DNA of 64,000 nucleotides from DIGJ01 sp041821315 (GTDB taxonomy: Bacteria; Bacillota; Clostridia; Lachnospirales; Lachnospiraceae), in the NCBI GenBank assembly GCA_041821315.1, contig JBGUEO010000022.1, forward strand, positions 1-64,000, in the 5' to 3' direction. The position numbers were made by a program, and so were the translations under genes. Positions 1-7,425 of the stretch are shown piece after piece. How positions within the stretch are numbered: the first letter of the stretch is position 1; every line of letters begins with the position of its first letter. The notes below the pieces were generated by a model. That model saw only the letters and a list, made by a program, of their open reading frames with translations, was not told the DNA's origin and searched no databases.

Positions 1-63
1 AACTCAATTCAAGAAATACTCTTTTTTTTGGACACAGAAAAAATTACGCCCTCAAGTAAGTGA
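1..63 (+). CDS. possible C-terminal end of a gene cut by the window edge
   Basis: Frame 1 is open from the window edge to a TGA at 61-63, giving 20 residues that end in ITPSSK. A stable hairpin starts 15 bases after this stop, as expected for the 3' end of a gene. Nothing in the short peptide is recognisable, and an open frame of this length can arise by chance. Confidence 0.25.
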   Translation, partial: NSIQEILFFLDTEKITPSSK

Positions 64-77
64 ATATTCATAATACA

Positions 78-120
78 ATAACAACTTCTCGACTAAATAC
101 CCATACCGAGAGGTTGTTAT
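78..120 (+). terminator. hairpin, probable terminator
   Basis: A 14-bp inverted repeat (78-91 with 107-120, one G-T pair) encloses a 15-base loop. Only a weak T-rich stretch (CTTTTTC) follows about 10 bases later. It may end the gene entering from the left edge, or work in both directions. Confidence 0.5.
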
Positions 121-182
121 CGTATAGTGTCTTTTTCTGCCTAAATAAATGGAGCTGATTGTCTGGTTTCAAAGTTTAAAAC

Positions 183-362
183 ATGAATTCTGTCACATCA
201 TCCTCAATATGTTGTTCATGGCGGGAATATCCTTTACTCTGTATAGCTTCTCAGGCAATATCATGGCTTAGTGCAGGATATGAAACTGACTATGTTACCG
301 ATACATATGAACAAAAATTCATTATTTTTGTAAAAAGAGAAGATAAGAATAAAAAGATTTAA
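183..362 (+). CDS. small ORF or gene remnant, 59 aa
   Basis: An ATG-started frame of 59 codons ends at TAA 360-362. The first half is rich in Ser, Cys and Trp and the end is strongly basic (REDKNKKI). No clear ribosome site precedes it. No family is recognised. The middle (YVTDTYEQKFIIFVKRED) reads like real protein, so this may be the tail of an eroded gene rather than a functional small gene. Confidence 0.3.
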   Translation: MNSVTSSSICCSWREYPLLCIASQAISWLSAGYETDYVTDTYEQKFIIFVKREDKNKKI

Positions 363-382
363 GAGCGGAATTGTAACAGTAG

Positions 383-559
383 ATGGTCTTTCTTTGCATC
401 GCTGTGTTTGTGGTGCTCACTATGCCTGTTGTAATTATGATGTATTTTGAAATTTTTAAAGGCAAATATTTAACATTCGACAACAAAATAAATGATATGG
501 ATTTATTAGATGCTAAATTTTGGAAGATGATATGGAAAAAACACCAAAGTTCTAGGTGA
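383..559 (+). CDS. small membrane protein or remnant, 58 aa
   Basis: An ATG directly after an in-frame TAG opens 58 codons ending at TGA 557-559. Residues 2-22 form one clear hydrophobic helix (core VFLCIAVFVVLTMPVVIMM). A polar, basic tail containing DLLDAKFWKMIWKK follows. The helix and natural-looking composition suggest real coding sequence. The missing ribosome site and the adjoining ORF in another frame at 183-362 suggest that both may be pieces of one broken gene. Confidence 0.35.
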   Translation: MVFLCIAVFVVLTMPVVIMMYFEIFKGKYLTFDNKINDMDLLDAKFWKMIWKKHQSSR

Positions 560-602
560 ATTTTTGAAAATTAATGCAGTAATATAAGATCAGGAGGAGT
601 AT

Positions 603-725
603 ATGGATTACGAAAGATTATTAGAAAAAGAAAATTTATATTTAGGAGAGTTTGCAGCAAAAAGTAGGATACAAGCCCCATCTCCTGCAGTAGGGGGAAG
701 GAAGTGTATGAAAGGTGATAGATAA
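603..725 (+). CDS. 40-aa ORF translationally coupled to the lipoprotein
   Basis: A strong ribosome site (AGGAGGAG, 592-599) precedes ATG 603. The frame runs 40 codons to TAA 723-725, and the last A of this stop is the first base of the next gene's ATG (TAATG). The peptide begins MDYERLLEKEN, is charged and has no membrane segment. The good ribosome site and the coupling support real translation, either of a small protein or of a leader that sets translation of the lipoprotein. The function is unknown. Confidence 0.5.
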   Translation: MDYERLLEKENLYLGEFAAKSRIQAPSPAVGGRKCMKGDR

Positions 726-1318
726 TGAGAAAAAGAGTATTTGTGACGTTAATAGTATTATTATCAGTTTTAGGACTATGTGCATGTTCTGCAAAGGTAA
801 AACAAGGGAATGGTAACGAGGGGAAAGATTCTTCTGCTGACCCTAGCGCGGTTGATTTGAATGTTTCTCTTGAAGAAAAACGAATTATACAAGATCAATC
901 ATTTAATGTAGAACTGGGTGATTGGGGAAACGTAAGGTTTATTTCATATGAACCAGATAACAGTATTGATTTTGAAGACGTTTCATTTTTCTTAACGAAA
1001 GAGGATAAGGTTATCTACTCTTTCCCTTACTACTGTGAAAATAACAGTACGGAGAATTATGTGGGTCTTTTTGATAGTGTGGCAGCTGTAGATTTTTGCG
1101 ACGTGAACAACGATAATATTAAAGATGTAATCATCATAATTAATTATGTCACAGGAGCCGGACCTCAAGGTATGACTCCGCGCCCCAAAGCCAGAATATT
1201 CTTAGCAGACAATAAAAAATTTAATCTGGCATGGGACTTGATTGATGATATCACAAACAATATTGAGGAAAAGGATCTTACAATTGCCGCAATATGTGAA
1301 TATTTAAAAAGTAAGTAA
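725..1318 (+). CDS. secreted lipoprotein with an FG-GAP/VCBS-like calcium motif
   Basis: This 197-residue protein starts with a basic N-terminus and a hydrophobic helix ending in the lipobox LCAC, with Cys21 as the likely lipidated residue. A Ser/Lys/Gly-rich linker follows. Around residues 125-133 the sequence DVNNDNIKD resembles the calcium-binding loop of FG-GAP/VCBS repeats and is followed by a beta-like DVIIII strand. This suggests a small surface-anchored beta domain. It overlaps the upstream 40-aa ORF by one base and is followed by a terminator, so the two probably form one unit. Substrate or partner is unknown, and the family is not named with certainty. Confidence 0.7.
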   Translation: MRKRVFVTLIVLLSVLGLCACSAKVKQGNGNEGKDSSADPSAVDLNVSLEEKRIIQDQSFNVELGDWGNVRFISYEPDNSIDFEDVSFFLTKEDKVIYSFPYYCENNSTENYVGLFDSVAAVDFCDVNNDNIKDVIIIINYVTGAGPQGMTPRPKARIFLADNKKFNLAWDLIDDITNNIEEKDLTIAAICEYLKSK

Positions 1319-1340
1319 TGCTGATGCAATAATAATCAAT

Positions 1341-1382
1341 AAGCATTTGTATTCATTATAAAAGTGAATATAAATGCTTTTT
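1341..1382 (+). terminator. Rho-independent terminator after the lipoprotein gene
   Basis: A 15-bp stem with one mismatch (1341-1355 with 1364-1378) has an 8-base loop and runs directly into a T tract (1378-1382). It lies 22 bases after the lipoprotein stop. Confidence 0.85.
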
Positions 1383-1664
1383 GTGATCAAGATGAGAAAT
1401 CAATATAAGTGATATAAACTTACCGAACATCTTACCCTCAAGATCTCGTTCAGAAGATGCAAGGAATCGCCTTATCAGCACCTTTATATGGACGCTCCTT
1501 GGTATAATTCCAGTCAGTTATCACTGTGTATCGGGAATCTAGGGATAATGGATGAACTACAAAAGTAAGGAAACAAAGGTAAAAATAATATAGTTTCAAA
1601 TCTTTATGGAATCCTTAAACTTGAGGTTTATAGTCTGGAGTGAACTTAAGAAAGGAAGATAAGT
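1383..1664. other. gene-free stretch upstream of the ABC module
   Basis: No supported gene is present. A short open stretch at about 1431-1502 (peptide ending QGIALSAPLYGRSLV) reads like protein but has no start or context, so it may be a relic. The last bases carry the ribosome site AAAGGAAG for the ABC ATPase gene. A promoter for that operon must lie here, but no convincing -35/-10 pair was found. Confidence 0.4.
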
Positions 1665-2372
1665 ATGACAAATTATATTTTACAAACAAAAAATCTTTGC
1701 AAGACATTTCAAAAACAGCATGCCGTAAACAACATTTCAATCTCAATACAGGAAAACTCTGTTTATGGATTGCTTGGACCAAACGGAGCCGGAAAATCAA
1801 CGACATTGAAAATGATTACTGGTATGTTTCACAAGACCTCGGGGGAGATCCTTTTTGAAGGACACCCATGGAGCAGAAGTGACCTTTCTAATATTGGTGC
1901 TCTGATTGAATCTCCACCTATATATGAAAATTTGACCGCCAGGGAAAATCTTAAAGTACGTACACTGCTTTTGGGACTGCCTAATTTGAAAATCGATGAA
2001 GTGCTGCAAACTGTTGATTTGACGGATACGGGGAGAAAGTGTGCGGGACAGTTCTCTATGGGGATGAAGCAGCGCCTAGGCATTGCAATTGCACTGTTGA
2101 ACAATCCCAAATTACTTATCCTAGATGAACCGACCAATGGACTTGACCCGATTGGCATACAAGATTTGAGAGCACTTATCCGCTCGTTTCCGAAGCAGGG
2201 CATTACCGTAATCCTTTCGAGCCATAACTTATCCGAAGTGGAACTTATCGCTGATCACATCGGCATTATCAGCAATGGAATATTGGGATATGAGGGTATC
2301 ATAAATTCAGACGAAAATCTTGAATCGCTTTTTATGGAAGTTGTAGCAAAAAGCAAAAAGGCGGGTGTTTAA
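1665..2372 (+). CDS. lantibiotic-immunity-type ABC transporter ATPase (LanF/CprA-like)
   Basis: This 235-residue ATPase has Walker A GPNGAGKST (38-46), an ABC signature region FSMGMKQR (about 130), Walker B LLILDEP (about 150-156) and an H-loop in SSHN (about 185). It resembles the BcrA/LanF/CprA group that drives removal of bacitracin or lantibiotics from the membrane. Two MutE- and MutG-like permease genes and a two-component pair follow without real gaps. This is the gene content of the cprABC-cprKR module of Clostridioides difficile, which gives resistance to antimicrobial peptides. No lantibiotic precursor or modification enzyme is nearby, so self-immunity to an own product is unlikely. 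Its stop lies one base before the permease ATG (TAAAATG region). Confidence 0.9.
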   Translation: MTNYILQTKNLCKTFQKQHAVNNISISIQENSVYGLLGPNGAGKSTTLKMITGMFHKTSGEILFEGHPWSRSDLSNIGALIESPPIYENLTARENLKVRTLLLGLPNLKIDEVLQTVDLTDTGRKCAGQFSMGMKQRLGIAIALLNNPKLLILDEPTNGLDPIGIQDLRALIRSFPKQGITVILSSHNLSEVELIADHIGIISNGILGYEGIINSDENLESLFMEVVAKSKKAGV

Positions 2373-2373
2373 A

Positions 2374-3105
2374 ATGTTCAATTATATAAAAGCGGAGCAT
2401 CTAAAATGTAAGCGAAGCTTTGCAAAAAAAATGGTTATTATTGCACCACTGGTTATGCTCATGCTTGCAATTGTTTCTGGAAGGTACTTTGTAGAAAATG
2501 GATATAACTGGTGGTATACCATGATTTTCCCGGGATTTATTACCCTCATAACAGCATTGCTTAATCAAAAAGAAGAAAATAAATTGCATTACCGAACTGT
2601 ATTTGCACTTCCGGTTTCATTACGGAAAGTATGGATTTCAAAAGTACTGCTAATTGCTGGTTACGTTGCTACGGCTAGCCTTATTCACCTTGTGGGGATA
2701 ATTATAGGTAAATACTGTTACAATTCTACTTCAGTCATAACGGTATCTCAAATGATAGTAGCAACACTCATTCTGGTCGTTGTTTCACTCTGGCAAATTC
2801 CGCTCTGTTTATTTCTATCCAAAAAGTTTGGATTGATGGTAACTATTCTGATTAATGTGGGTGGTGGGATTGTTCTGGATTTATGTGCAGCGTCTAGATC
2901 CTTTTGGTGGGTATGTTCCTATAGCTGGGGCACACGACTGATGTGTCCGGTACTTGGTATTTTACCAAATGGTCTTCTCGCGCAACATGGAGATGCATTA
3001 CTGAATCCAGAAGTTATCCTTTTAGGTATCATTATTTCAGTTATTTTTTTTGTGCTATTATTAACGGTGACTGCAAATTGGTTTTCCAGACAGGAGGTAA
3101 AGTAA
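2374..3105 (+). CDS. lantibiotic-immunity ABC permease, MutE/EpiE/CprB-like
   Basis: This is a hydrophobic protein of about 243 residues with roughly six membrane segments. Its opening (YIKAEHLKCKRSFAKKM, then a long hydrophobic helix) is typical of the MutE/EpiE permease family. ATG 2374 is preferred over GTG 2365 because an AAGGCGGG ribosome site sits about 9 bases upstream of it. GTG 2365 would overlap the ATPase stop. It is predicted to pair with the second permease and the ATPase to form the exporter or flippase that clears antimicrobial peptide from the membrane. Confidence 0.85.
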   Translation: MFNYIKAEHLKCKRSFAKKMVIIAPLVMLMLAIVSGRYFVENGYNWWYTMIFPGFITLITALLNQKEENKLHYRTVFALPVSLRKVWISKVLLIAGYVATASLIHLVGIIIGKYCYNSTSVITVSQMIVATLILVVVSLWQIPLCLFLSKKFGLMVTILINVGGGIVLDLCAASRSFWWVCSYSWGTRLMCPVLGILPNGLLAQHGDALLNPEVILLGIIISVIFFVLLLTVTANWFSRQEVK

Positions 3106-3106
3106 G

Positions 3107-3850
3107 ATGGTAACGTTCATACGTTGTATTCGTTCAGACTGTTACAAATTCAAACATACTTCCATGCTTTTGATTCATGGTTTGATTCCTTTGGGAACTG
3201 CACTCCTATTTTTGGGCTACTATTCTACGTCTTCATGGAAGGTAGATATAAAAATAAGCGGATTTTTGGAGGTTCTCTCCATTTCATTTCCACTGATTAT
3301 TGGCCTAATTTGCAGTAAGGCAATTGAGCAGGAAGGGCAGGCGGGCGGTTTTCAGGTTATGTTGTGTAATATAAAGTCAAGAACTGTAGCATATGCCAGT
3401 AAACTAGCTCTTTTGCTATTATTAGGAACATGTTCTATTGCCCTTGCAGTTTTAGTGTTTGCCCTCGGGTTTAAGGCTGCACCTGGTATTCTATACCTAA
3501 AGGCTGTAGGAATATTGGTGGCAGGAAACTTCTTTCTCTATATTCTACACCAATTTGTTAGTTTCCAATACGGAAGGGGTGCTTCTATTGGACTTGGAAT
3601 TGCAGAAAGCTTAATTTCTGCCCTTGCTCTGACCGGATTGGGCGATGGTAAATGGTATTATATACCATGTGCATGGAGTGTGCGTCTAAATGATTATCTG
3701 GTATATATCTGGGTCAATCCTTCAAGCACCGCAATCGGGAATGCAGAAATTGAAAAAGGATTGCTAATTGCGCTCTTAACTTCTTGTATTGCGCTTTTTG
3801 TAAGCTTTCTCTGGTTTCAAAACTGGGAAGGAAGAAAAACATATGAATAA
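3107..3850 (+). CDS. lantibiotic-immunity ABC permease, MutG/CprC-like
   Basis: This 247-residue membrane protein starts one base after the previous stop, with an AGGAGG site inside the preceding gene. It shows about six hydrophobic helices and the N-terminal pattern FIRCIRSDCYKFKHTS before the first helix, as in MutG-type permeases. It probably forms a heterodimer with the MutE-like permease. The gene end overlaps the ATG of a 27-codon ORF that lies between it and the response regulator. Confidence 0.85.
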   Translation: MVTFIRCIRSDCYKFKHTSMLLIHGLIPLGTALLFLGYYSTSSWKVDIKISGFLEVLSISFPLIIGLICSKAIEQEGQAGGFQVMLCNIKSRTVAYASKLALLLLLGTCSIALAVLVFALGFKAAPGILYLKAVGILVAGNFFLYILHQFVSFQYGRGASIGLGIAESLISALALTGLGDGKWYYIPCAWSVRLNDYLVYIWVNPSSTAIGNAEIEKGLLIALLTSCIALFVSFLWFQNWEGRKTYE

Positions 3851-3926
3851 TTTTATTAAGAATCTCAATCAAATGGTGCGGCTTGCATATTACGATTCTT
3901 TCTTTTATACTGGTAAAAAACAATAG
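3843..3926 (+). CDS. 27-aa ORF between permease and regulator genes
   Basis: ATG 3843 overlaps the end of the MutG-like gene and has a GGAAGGAAG site 9 bases upstream. The frame runs 27 codons to TAG 3924-3926, just inside the ribosome site of the response regulator. The peptide starts MNNFIKNLNQMVRLAYYDSF and contains no Cys, so it is not a lantibiotic precursor. Coupled spacing on both sides suggests it may be translated, either as a small accessory protein or simply to carry ribosomes to the regulator gene. Confidence 0.35.
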   Translation: MNNFIKNLNQMVRLAYYDSFFYTGKKQ

Positions 3927-3939
3927 GAGAGTGCATGTT

Positions 3940-4599
3940 ATGGTGAAAATACTAGCAGTTGATGATGAACCAGATATACTGGCACTAATTAAAAATTCTC
4001 TGCAAAAGGATAACTATGTAGTGATAACTGCTGAGTGTGCAGATGAAGTGAAATCGGATAGCCTTGCAGAGTATGATCTTATCTTGTTAGATGTCATGAT
4101 GCCTAGAGTGGATGGTTTTACTTTTTGTAGAAAAATTCGGGATATCGTTGACTGTCCAATTCTATTCCTGACAGCCAGAACAATGGAAACAGATATTATG
4201 GACGGTCTATTATTGGGAGCGGACGATTACATAACAAAGCCATTTGGTACAGGAGAATTGAGGGCAAGAGTGAATGCCCACCTACGTAGGGAAAAACGAG
4301 AAAAGCACAGTATACTTTGCGCATTGGGTGTTCGGTTTGATCTGTCTGCAAAGGAAGCAAGTGTGAATAATAAAATAATTCCACTGACAAAAGGCGAATA
4401 TAACATCTGTGAATTTCTTGCTAAAAACCGGGGGCAGGTTTTCTCCAGAGACCAGATTTATGAGGCCATTCACGGTCCAGGTTGGGAGAGTGATCCCTCC
4501 ACGGTTGCGGAACATATCAAAAATATTCGGGCAAAATTTGCTGCGTTTGATTTGTTACCAATCTCAACGGTATGGGGGATCGGATACAAATGGTTATGA
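3940..4599 (+). CDS. OmpR-family response regulator (CprR/NisR-like)
   Basis: This 219-residue regulator has an N-terminal receiver with the acidic pair D8-D9, phospho-acceptor D51 (in LLDVMMP) and K100 (in YITKPF). A C-terminal winged helix of the OmpR type spans about 125-219. ATG 3940 follows the AGGAG site at 3925-3929; an upstream in-frame start at 3883 would lie in the 27-aa ORF without a ribosome site. The histidine kinase gene begins within its last codons. It most likely activates the upstream ABC genes when the kinase senses peptide stress. Confidence 0.9.
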   Translation: MVKILAVDDEPDILALIKNSLQKDNYVVITAECADEVKSDSLAEYDLILLDVMMPRVDGFTFCRKIRDIVDCPILFLTARTMETDIMDGLLLGADDYITKPFGTGELRARVNAHLRREKREKHSILCALGVRFDLSAKEASVNNKIIPLTKGEYNICEFLAKNRGQVFSRDQIYEAIHGPGWESDPSTVAEHIKNIRAKFAAFDLLPISTVWGIGYKWL

Positions 4600-5951
4600 A
4601 AAAGCGATTGGTTTCACTAAAAGTTATATTTTTGGAATATCTTTTTACCATGGTAGCAATGCTTATATTGGCGGTAGTGATTCCCTATACCTTTTTTAGC
4701 ATAGGAATGCGTGCGGGCTTTTATACTTACGCAAATTCCAGTGAGGTGCAGGCTAAAAATATGGAGTCAAAGATTTCTGCGGCCAAACCGTTTGATCGTA
4801 AGCTAATACCTGCATCCTGCACATATGTGTATTTATCAAAAGATTATACGGTTTTGCAAAGTAATATGAAAAAAGAAGAAGTGAACCATGCAATTTCCTA
4901 TGTCAAAGGAAACTATAGACCCGCAACACTTAATGACTGTTATCTATCCATCAAACGGGAAGATGGTATTTGTATCCTGCACTACTATATCGGTTCAAGG
5001 TATCGTGTTGACTGGATGGAAGAATATCTTCCAAACATTGATAAGTTGTTAATCTTTTTTTGCATTGTTAACGCGATAGCAGGCTGCTTTATAGTCACAA
5101 CCCTATTTGCAAAGCGTTTAAAAAAGCAACTACAACCTTTAATGGAGGCTACTCAAAAAATCAAGGAACAAGATCTTGATTTTGAAACGCGTTCTTCGGA
5201 AATTCAAGAATTCAATCATATCCTTCTATCCATGTCGGATATGAAGTTTGAGCTGAAGCATTCTCTGGAGCAGCAATGGCGTATGGAACAGGAAAAAAAA
5301 GAGCAAACGTCTGCACTGGCTCATGATATAAAAACACCGATTACAATTATCCGAGGCAATGCGGAACTGCTCAGAGATTCCAAATTGACAGACAAGCAGC
5401 AGGAATATACCAACTACATTTTAAGGAACGCAGATCGGATGGAACAATATCTTAAAATACTGATCGATTTAACCAGAGCAGAAGTCGGTTATTCACTGCA
5501 GTTGGAACATGTAAACTTGAGAATGTTTTTGGATGAGTTATATAGCCAAATAAATGCGCTCGCCTTAGTAAAGCAGCTAAAGACTGAATTTGGCGAAAAG
5601 GAGTTACCAGATAGTATTAATCTGGATATTTCACTCATGCAGAGAGCTATTATAAATATCATATCGAATGCGGTTGACTATTCTCCAAAGAATGGAATGA
5701 TTTGTTTTTACGCATCAGCAAGCAAAGATAAAATTCGATTCACCATTACGGATAGTGGAGAAGGGTTCTCAACAGATGATTTAAAAAATGCAGCAAAGCA
5801 ATTCTATCAAGGCGATTTCAGCCGTAGTTCGAAATTACATTATGGAATGGGACTCTTTATTGCCGATTCTATTGTAAAGCAACATGGTGGGGAGATTTTA
5901 ATAGCCAATTCACCTATTACAGGTGGGGGAATGATAACAATTGAAGTTTAA
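4590..5951 (+). CDS. sensor histidine kinase (CprK/NisK-like)
   Basis: This protein of about 453 residues has one N-terminal membrane helix, an extracytoplasmic domain of roughly 120 residues and a second helix near residues 150-175. A HAMP-like linker, the H-box ALAHDIKTP (His245), the N-box IISNAVDYSP (about 357) and the G-box DSGEGFS (about 388) follow. The two helices and sizeable outer domain resemble NisK/CprK sensors rather than the intramembrane BceS type. ATG 4590 follows GGGGGAT at a good distance. ATG 4596 would form an ATGA overlap with the regulator stop and is also possible. A damaged copy of two pieces of this gene lies at 7253-7425. Confidence 0.88.
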   Translation: MVMKKRLVSLKVIFLEYLFTMVAMLILAVVIPYTFFSIGMRAGFYTYANSSEVQAKNMESKISAAKPFDRKLIPASCTYVYLSKDYTVLQSNMKKEEVNHAISYVKGNYRPATLNDCYLSIKREDGICILHYYIGSRYRVDWMEEYLPNIDKLLIFFCIVNAIAGCFIVTTLFAKRLKKQLQPLMEATQKIKEQDLDFETRSSEIQEFNHILLSMSDMKFELKHSLEQQWRMEQEKKEQTSALAHDIKTPITIIRGNAELLRDSKLTDKQQEYTNYILRNADRMEQYLKILIDLTRAEVGYSLQLEHVNLRMFLDELYSQINALALVKQLKTEFGEKELPDSINLDISLMQRAIINIISNAVDYSPKNGMICFYASASKDKIRFTITDSGEGFSTDDLKNAAKQFYQGDFSRSSKLHYGMGLFIADSIVKQHGGEILIANSPITGGGMITIEV

Positions 5952-6107
5952 GCATTAAGACAGCCTAGTTTCCATTGTAACAAATTAAAAATTGGAAAAA
6001 AAGGGAGGGAAAACGATTTCAGTAAACGTATAAAATGTATATTTTAGGAGGGAGATAGGAATAATGAAAATAAGAAAATAGAAGTGAAATGTTTTGAGAG
6101 GAAAAAA

Positions 6108-6240
6108 ATGGAGTCGATTTGGCGAAAAGAGGTTCAGTTAGAGGAAAGGGCGTCCTTGTCATGGTTCTCGCTTTGATGAAAATGGAGTCCTTTTAGATAA
6201 TCCCGCACAGAAGGATTTGGAGAATCAAAATCATGGATAA
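6108..6240 (+). pseudogene. deletion relic of a FAD-dependent oxidoreductase with Rieske domain
   Basis: ATG 6108 has a GAGAGG site and encodes MESIWRKEVQLEERASL, which resembles the usual opening of FAD-dependent oxidoreductases of the YhfW type (a DAO domain followed by a C-terminal Rieske domain). In another frame, bases about 6151-6240 encode RPCHGSRFDENGVLLDNPA and end at TAA 6238-6240. This is the second Rieske cluster motif (CPCHGS-F-...-G-...-NPA) and tail of such proteins. Nearly the whole enzyme between these parts is missing and the frames no longer match, so the gene is dead. The relic's stop overlaps the start of the tocopherol-cyclase-like gene by 8 bases, which suggests the intact genes were once coupled. 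Confidence 0.7.
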
Positions 6241-7096
6241 GTGTTATTTTGAGGGATGGTATTTTAAACAGCAGAATACGACAGATACAATAGCACTGAT
6301 TCCTGCTTTTCATAGAGATAGCAAGGGAAGGAGTAGTGCTTCTTTGCAAGTGATTGGCAATCGGGAAGCTTATAATATTAAGTTTGATGCAAATTCTTTT
6401 TATCAGGATAAAAAGAAATTCCATGTTTATCTTGGAAACAACATGTTCAGCAAACAAAAATGCCACCTGGATATAAAAAAGGAGGGGTTTGAGTTACAAG
6501 GACAATTATGGTTTGGAGAGGTCTGTTCTCCTCTCTATGACATAATGGGACCGTTTAGCCTTGTTCCGTTTATGGAATGCCGACACTGTGTGATTAGTCT
6601 TTCTCACCGGGTGGAGGGTATGATAAGCTTGAACAAAAAGGAATATGTGTTTCATAACGGAATAGGTTATATAGAAGGAGACCGGGGCAGGTCATTTCCT
6701 AAAAGGTATCTTTGGACACAATGCAGCTTTGAAGGAAATAGCATTATGCTGTCAGTTGCAAACATACCGTTTGGGATTGGAGGTTTCCATGGCTGCATAG
6801 GTTTTGTTTTCTGGAAGGGAAGGGAATACCGTATTGCTACCTATTGCGGCGCAAAGCTTGTACTTATCAGTAAAGATACTATTATCGTGAAGCAGGATCA
6901 GCTTTGGTTAAAGGTTAGTTTGCTAAAAAGTAAGGCTCACCTTTTACGAGCTCCAAAATCGGGCGAAATGACACGTATCATCCATGAAAGCGTTTCTTGC
7001 CAGGTACACTATACCTGTTTGGTGGGAAATAAGACCCTATTTGATTTTGTCAGTGAACAGGCAAGTTTTGAAAATAATTGGAAGGGATTCCGATGA
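6233..7096 (+). CDS. tocopherol-cyclase-like family protein
   Basis: This 287-residue protein opens with YFEGWYFKQQ (residues 5-14), the hallmark of the tocopherol cyclase-like family (Pfam Tocopherol_cycl), followed by alternating beta-type segments. Plant and cyanobacterial members cyclise prenyl-quinols. Clostridial members have no known substrate, and this organism is not expected to make tocopherol, so the real reaction is unknown. Typical conserved pieces are visible, such as GYIEGDRGRSFPKRYLW and a late FFWKG-like strand (FVFWKGREYRIATY). Its ATG overlaps the relic of a FAD/Rieske oxidoreductase, so it may have lost its partner. A decayed hairpin follows the stop. Confidence 0.8.
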   Translation: MDKCYFEGWYFKQQNTTDTIALIPAFHRDSKGRSSASLQVIGNREAYNIKFDANSFYQDKKKFHVYLGNNMFSKQKCHLDIKKEGFELQGQLWFGEVCSPLYDIMGPFSLVPFMECRHCVISLSHRVEGMISLNKKEYVFHNGIGYIEGDRGRSFPKRYLWTQCSFEGNSIMLSVANIPFGIGGFHGCIGFVFWKGREYRIATYCGAKLVLISKDTIIVKQDQLWLKVSLLKSKAHLLRAPKSGEMTRIIHESVSCQVHYTCLVGNKTLFDFVSEQASFENNWKGFR

Positions 7097-7252
7097 ACCA
7101 TTTGTGATGTGCATGATCCAATAATCTTTTTCCTTCGATTAATCTATATAGAACGCTAAGCTGTTCATTAAAAATAAGGCTTTCCTAGTTACGATTGGGG
7201 GGGCTTATTTTTATTTGGGGGGAAATTGAAAAGTATCACACTGGCAAAGCAT
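7097..7252. repeat. gene-free stretch with one copy of a terminator-like repeat
   Basis: Bases about 7164-7230 match bases about 14195-14268, both starting near TTATTAAAAATAAGGC or a close variant and ending in ATTTGxGGGGAA. The distal copy forms a good hairpin. In this copy the second arm has changed (a run of seven G), so the hairpin is poor. Both copies follow the end of a gene. The pair flanks the block that holds the kinase relic and the giant hydrolase gene. Confidence 0.6.
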
Positions 7253-7425
7253 AATGGAGGCTACTAAAAAGATTAAGGAACAAGATCTTGATTTTGAAAC
7301 GCGTTCTTCAGAAATTCAAGAATGTTTTTGGATGATTTATATAGTCAAATAAATGCGCTCGCCTTAGTAAAGCAGCTAAAAATTGAATTTGGCGAAAAGG
7401 TGTTAGCAGATAGTATATGTTTTAG
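7253..7425 (+). pseudogene. damaged partial copy of the histidine kinase gene at 4590-5951
   Basis: Bases 7253-7322 nearly match 5141-5210 of the kinase gene, and bases about 7320-7415 nearly match 5520-5615. About 310 bases present in the intact gene are missing at the junction. Both ends of the missing part share GAAT, which points to deletion between short repeats. The few base changes (for example ACTCAAAAAATC against ACTAAAAAGATT) show that the copy has diverged. It has no start or complete domain and is not a gene. Confidence 0.85.

Noticed and set aside
1431..1502. Transposase end
   Set aside because: A short protein-like stretch exists, but it shows no DDE or other transposase motif and no terminal repeats.
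1829..2203. 124-codon minus-strand frame opposite the ABC ATPase
   Set aside because: Contains reversed Walker and signature sequence only.
3843..3926. Lantibiotic precursor candidate
   Set aside because: The 27-codon peptide has no Cys and few Ser/Thr, so lanthionine rings are impossible; kept only as a small ORF.
6151..6240. N-terminal extension of the tocopherol-cyclase-like gene
   Set aside because: The frame before ATG 6233 has TAG at 6194-6196, and the Rieske-like residues lie in another frame.
7253..7425. Functional short kinase gene
   Set aside because: It lacks a start, the H-box and the ATP-binding part; the 310-base deletion makes it a relic.
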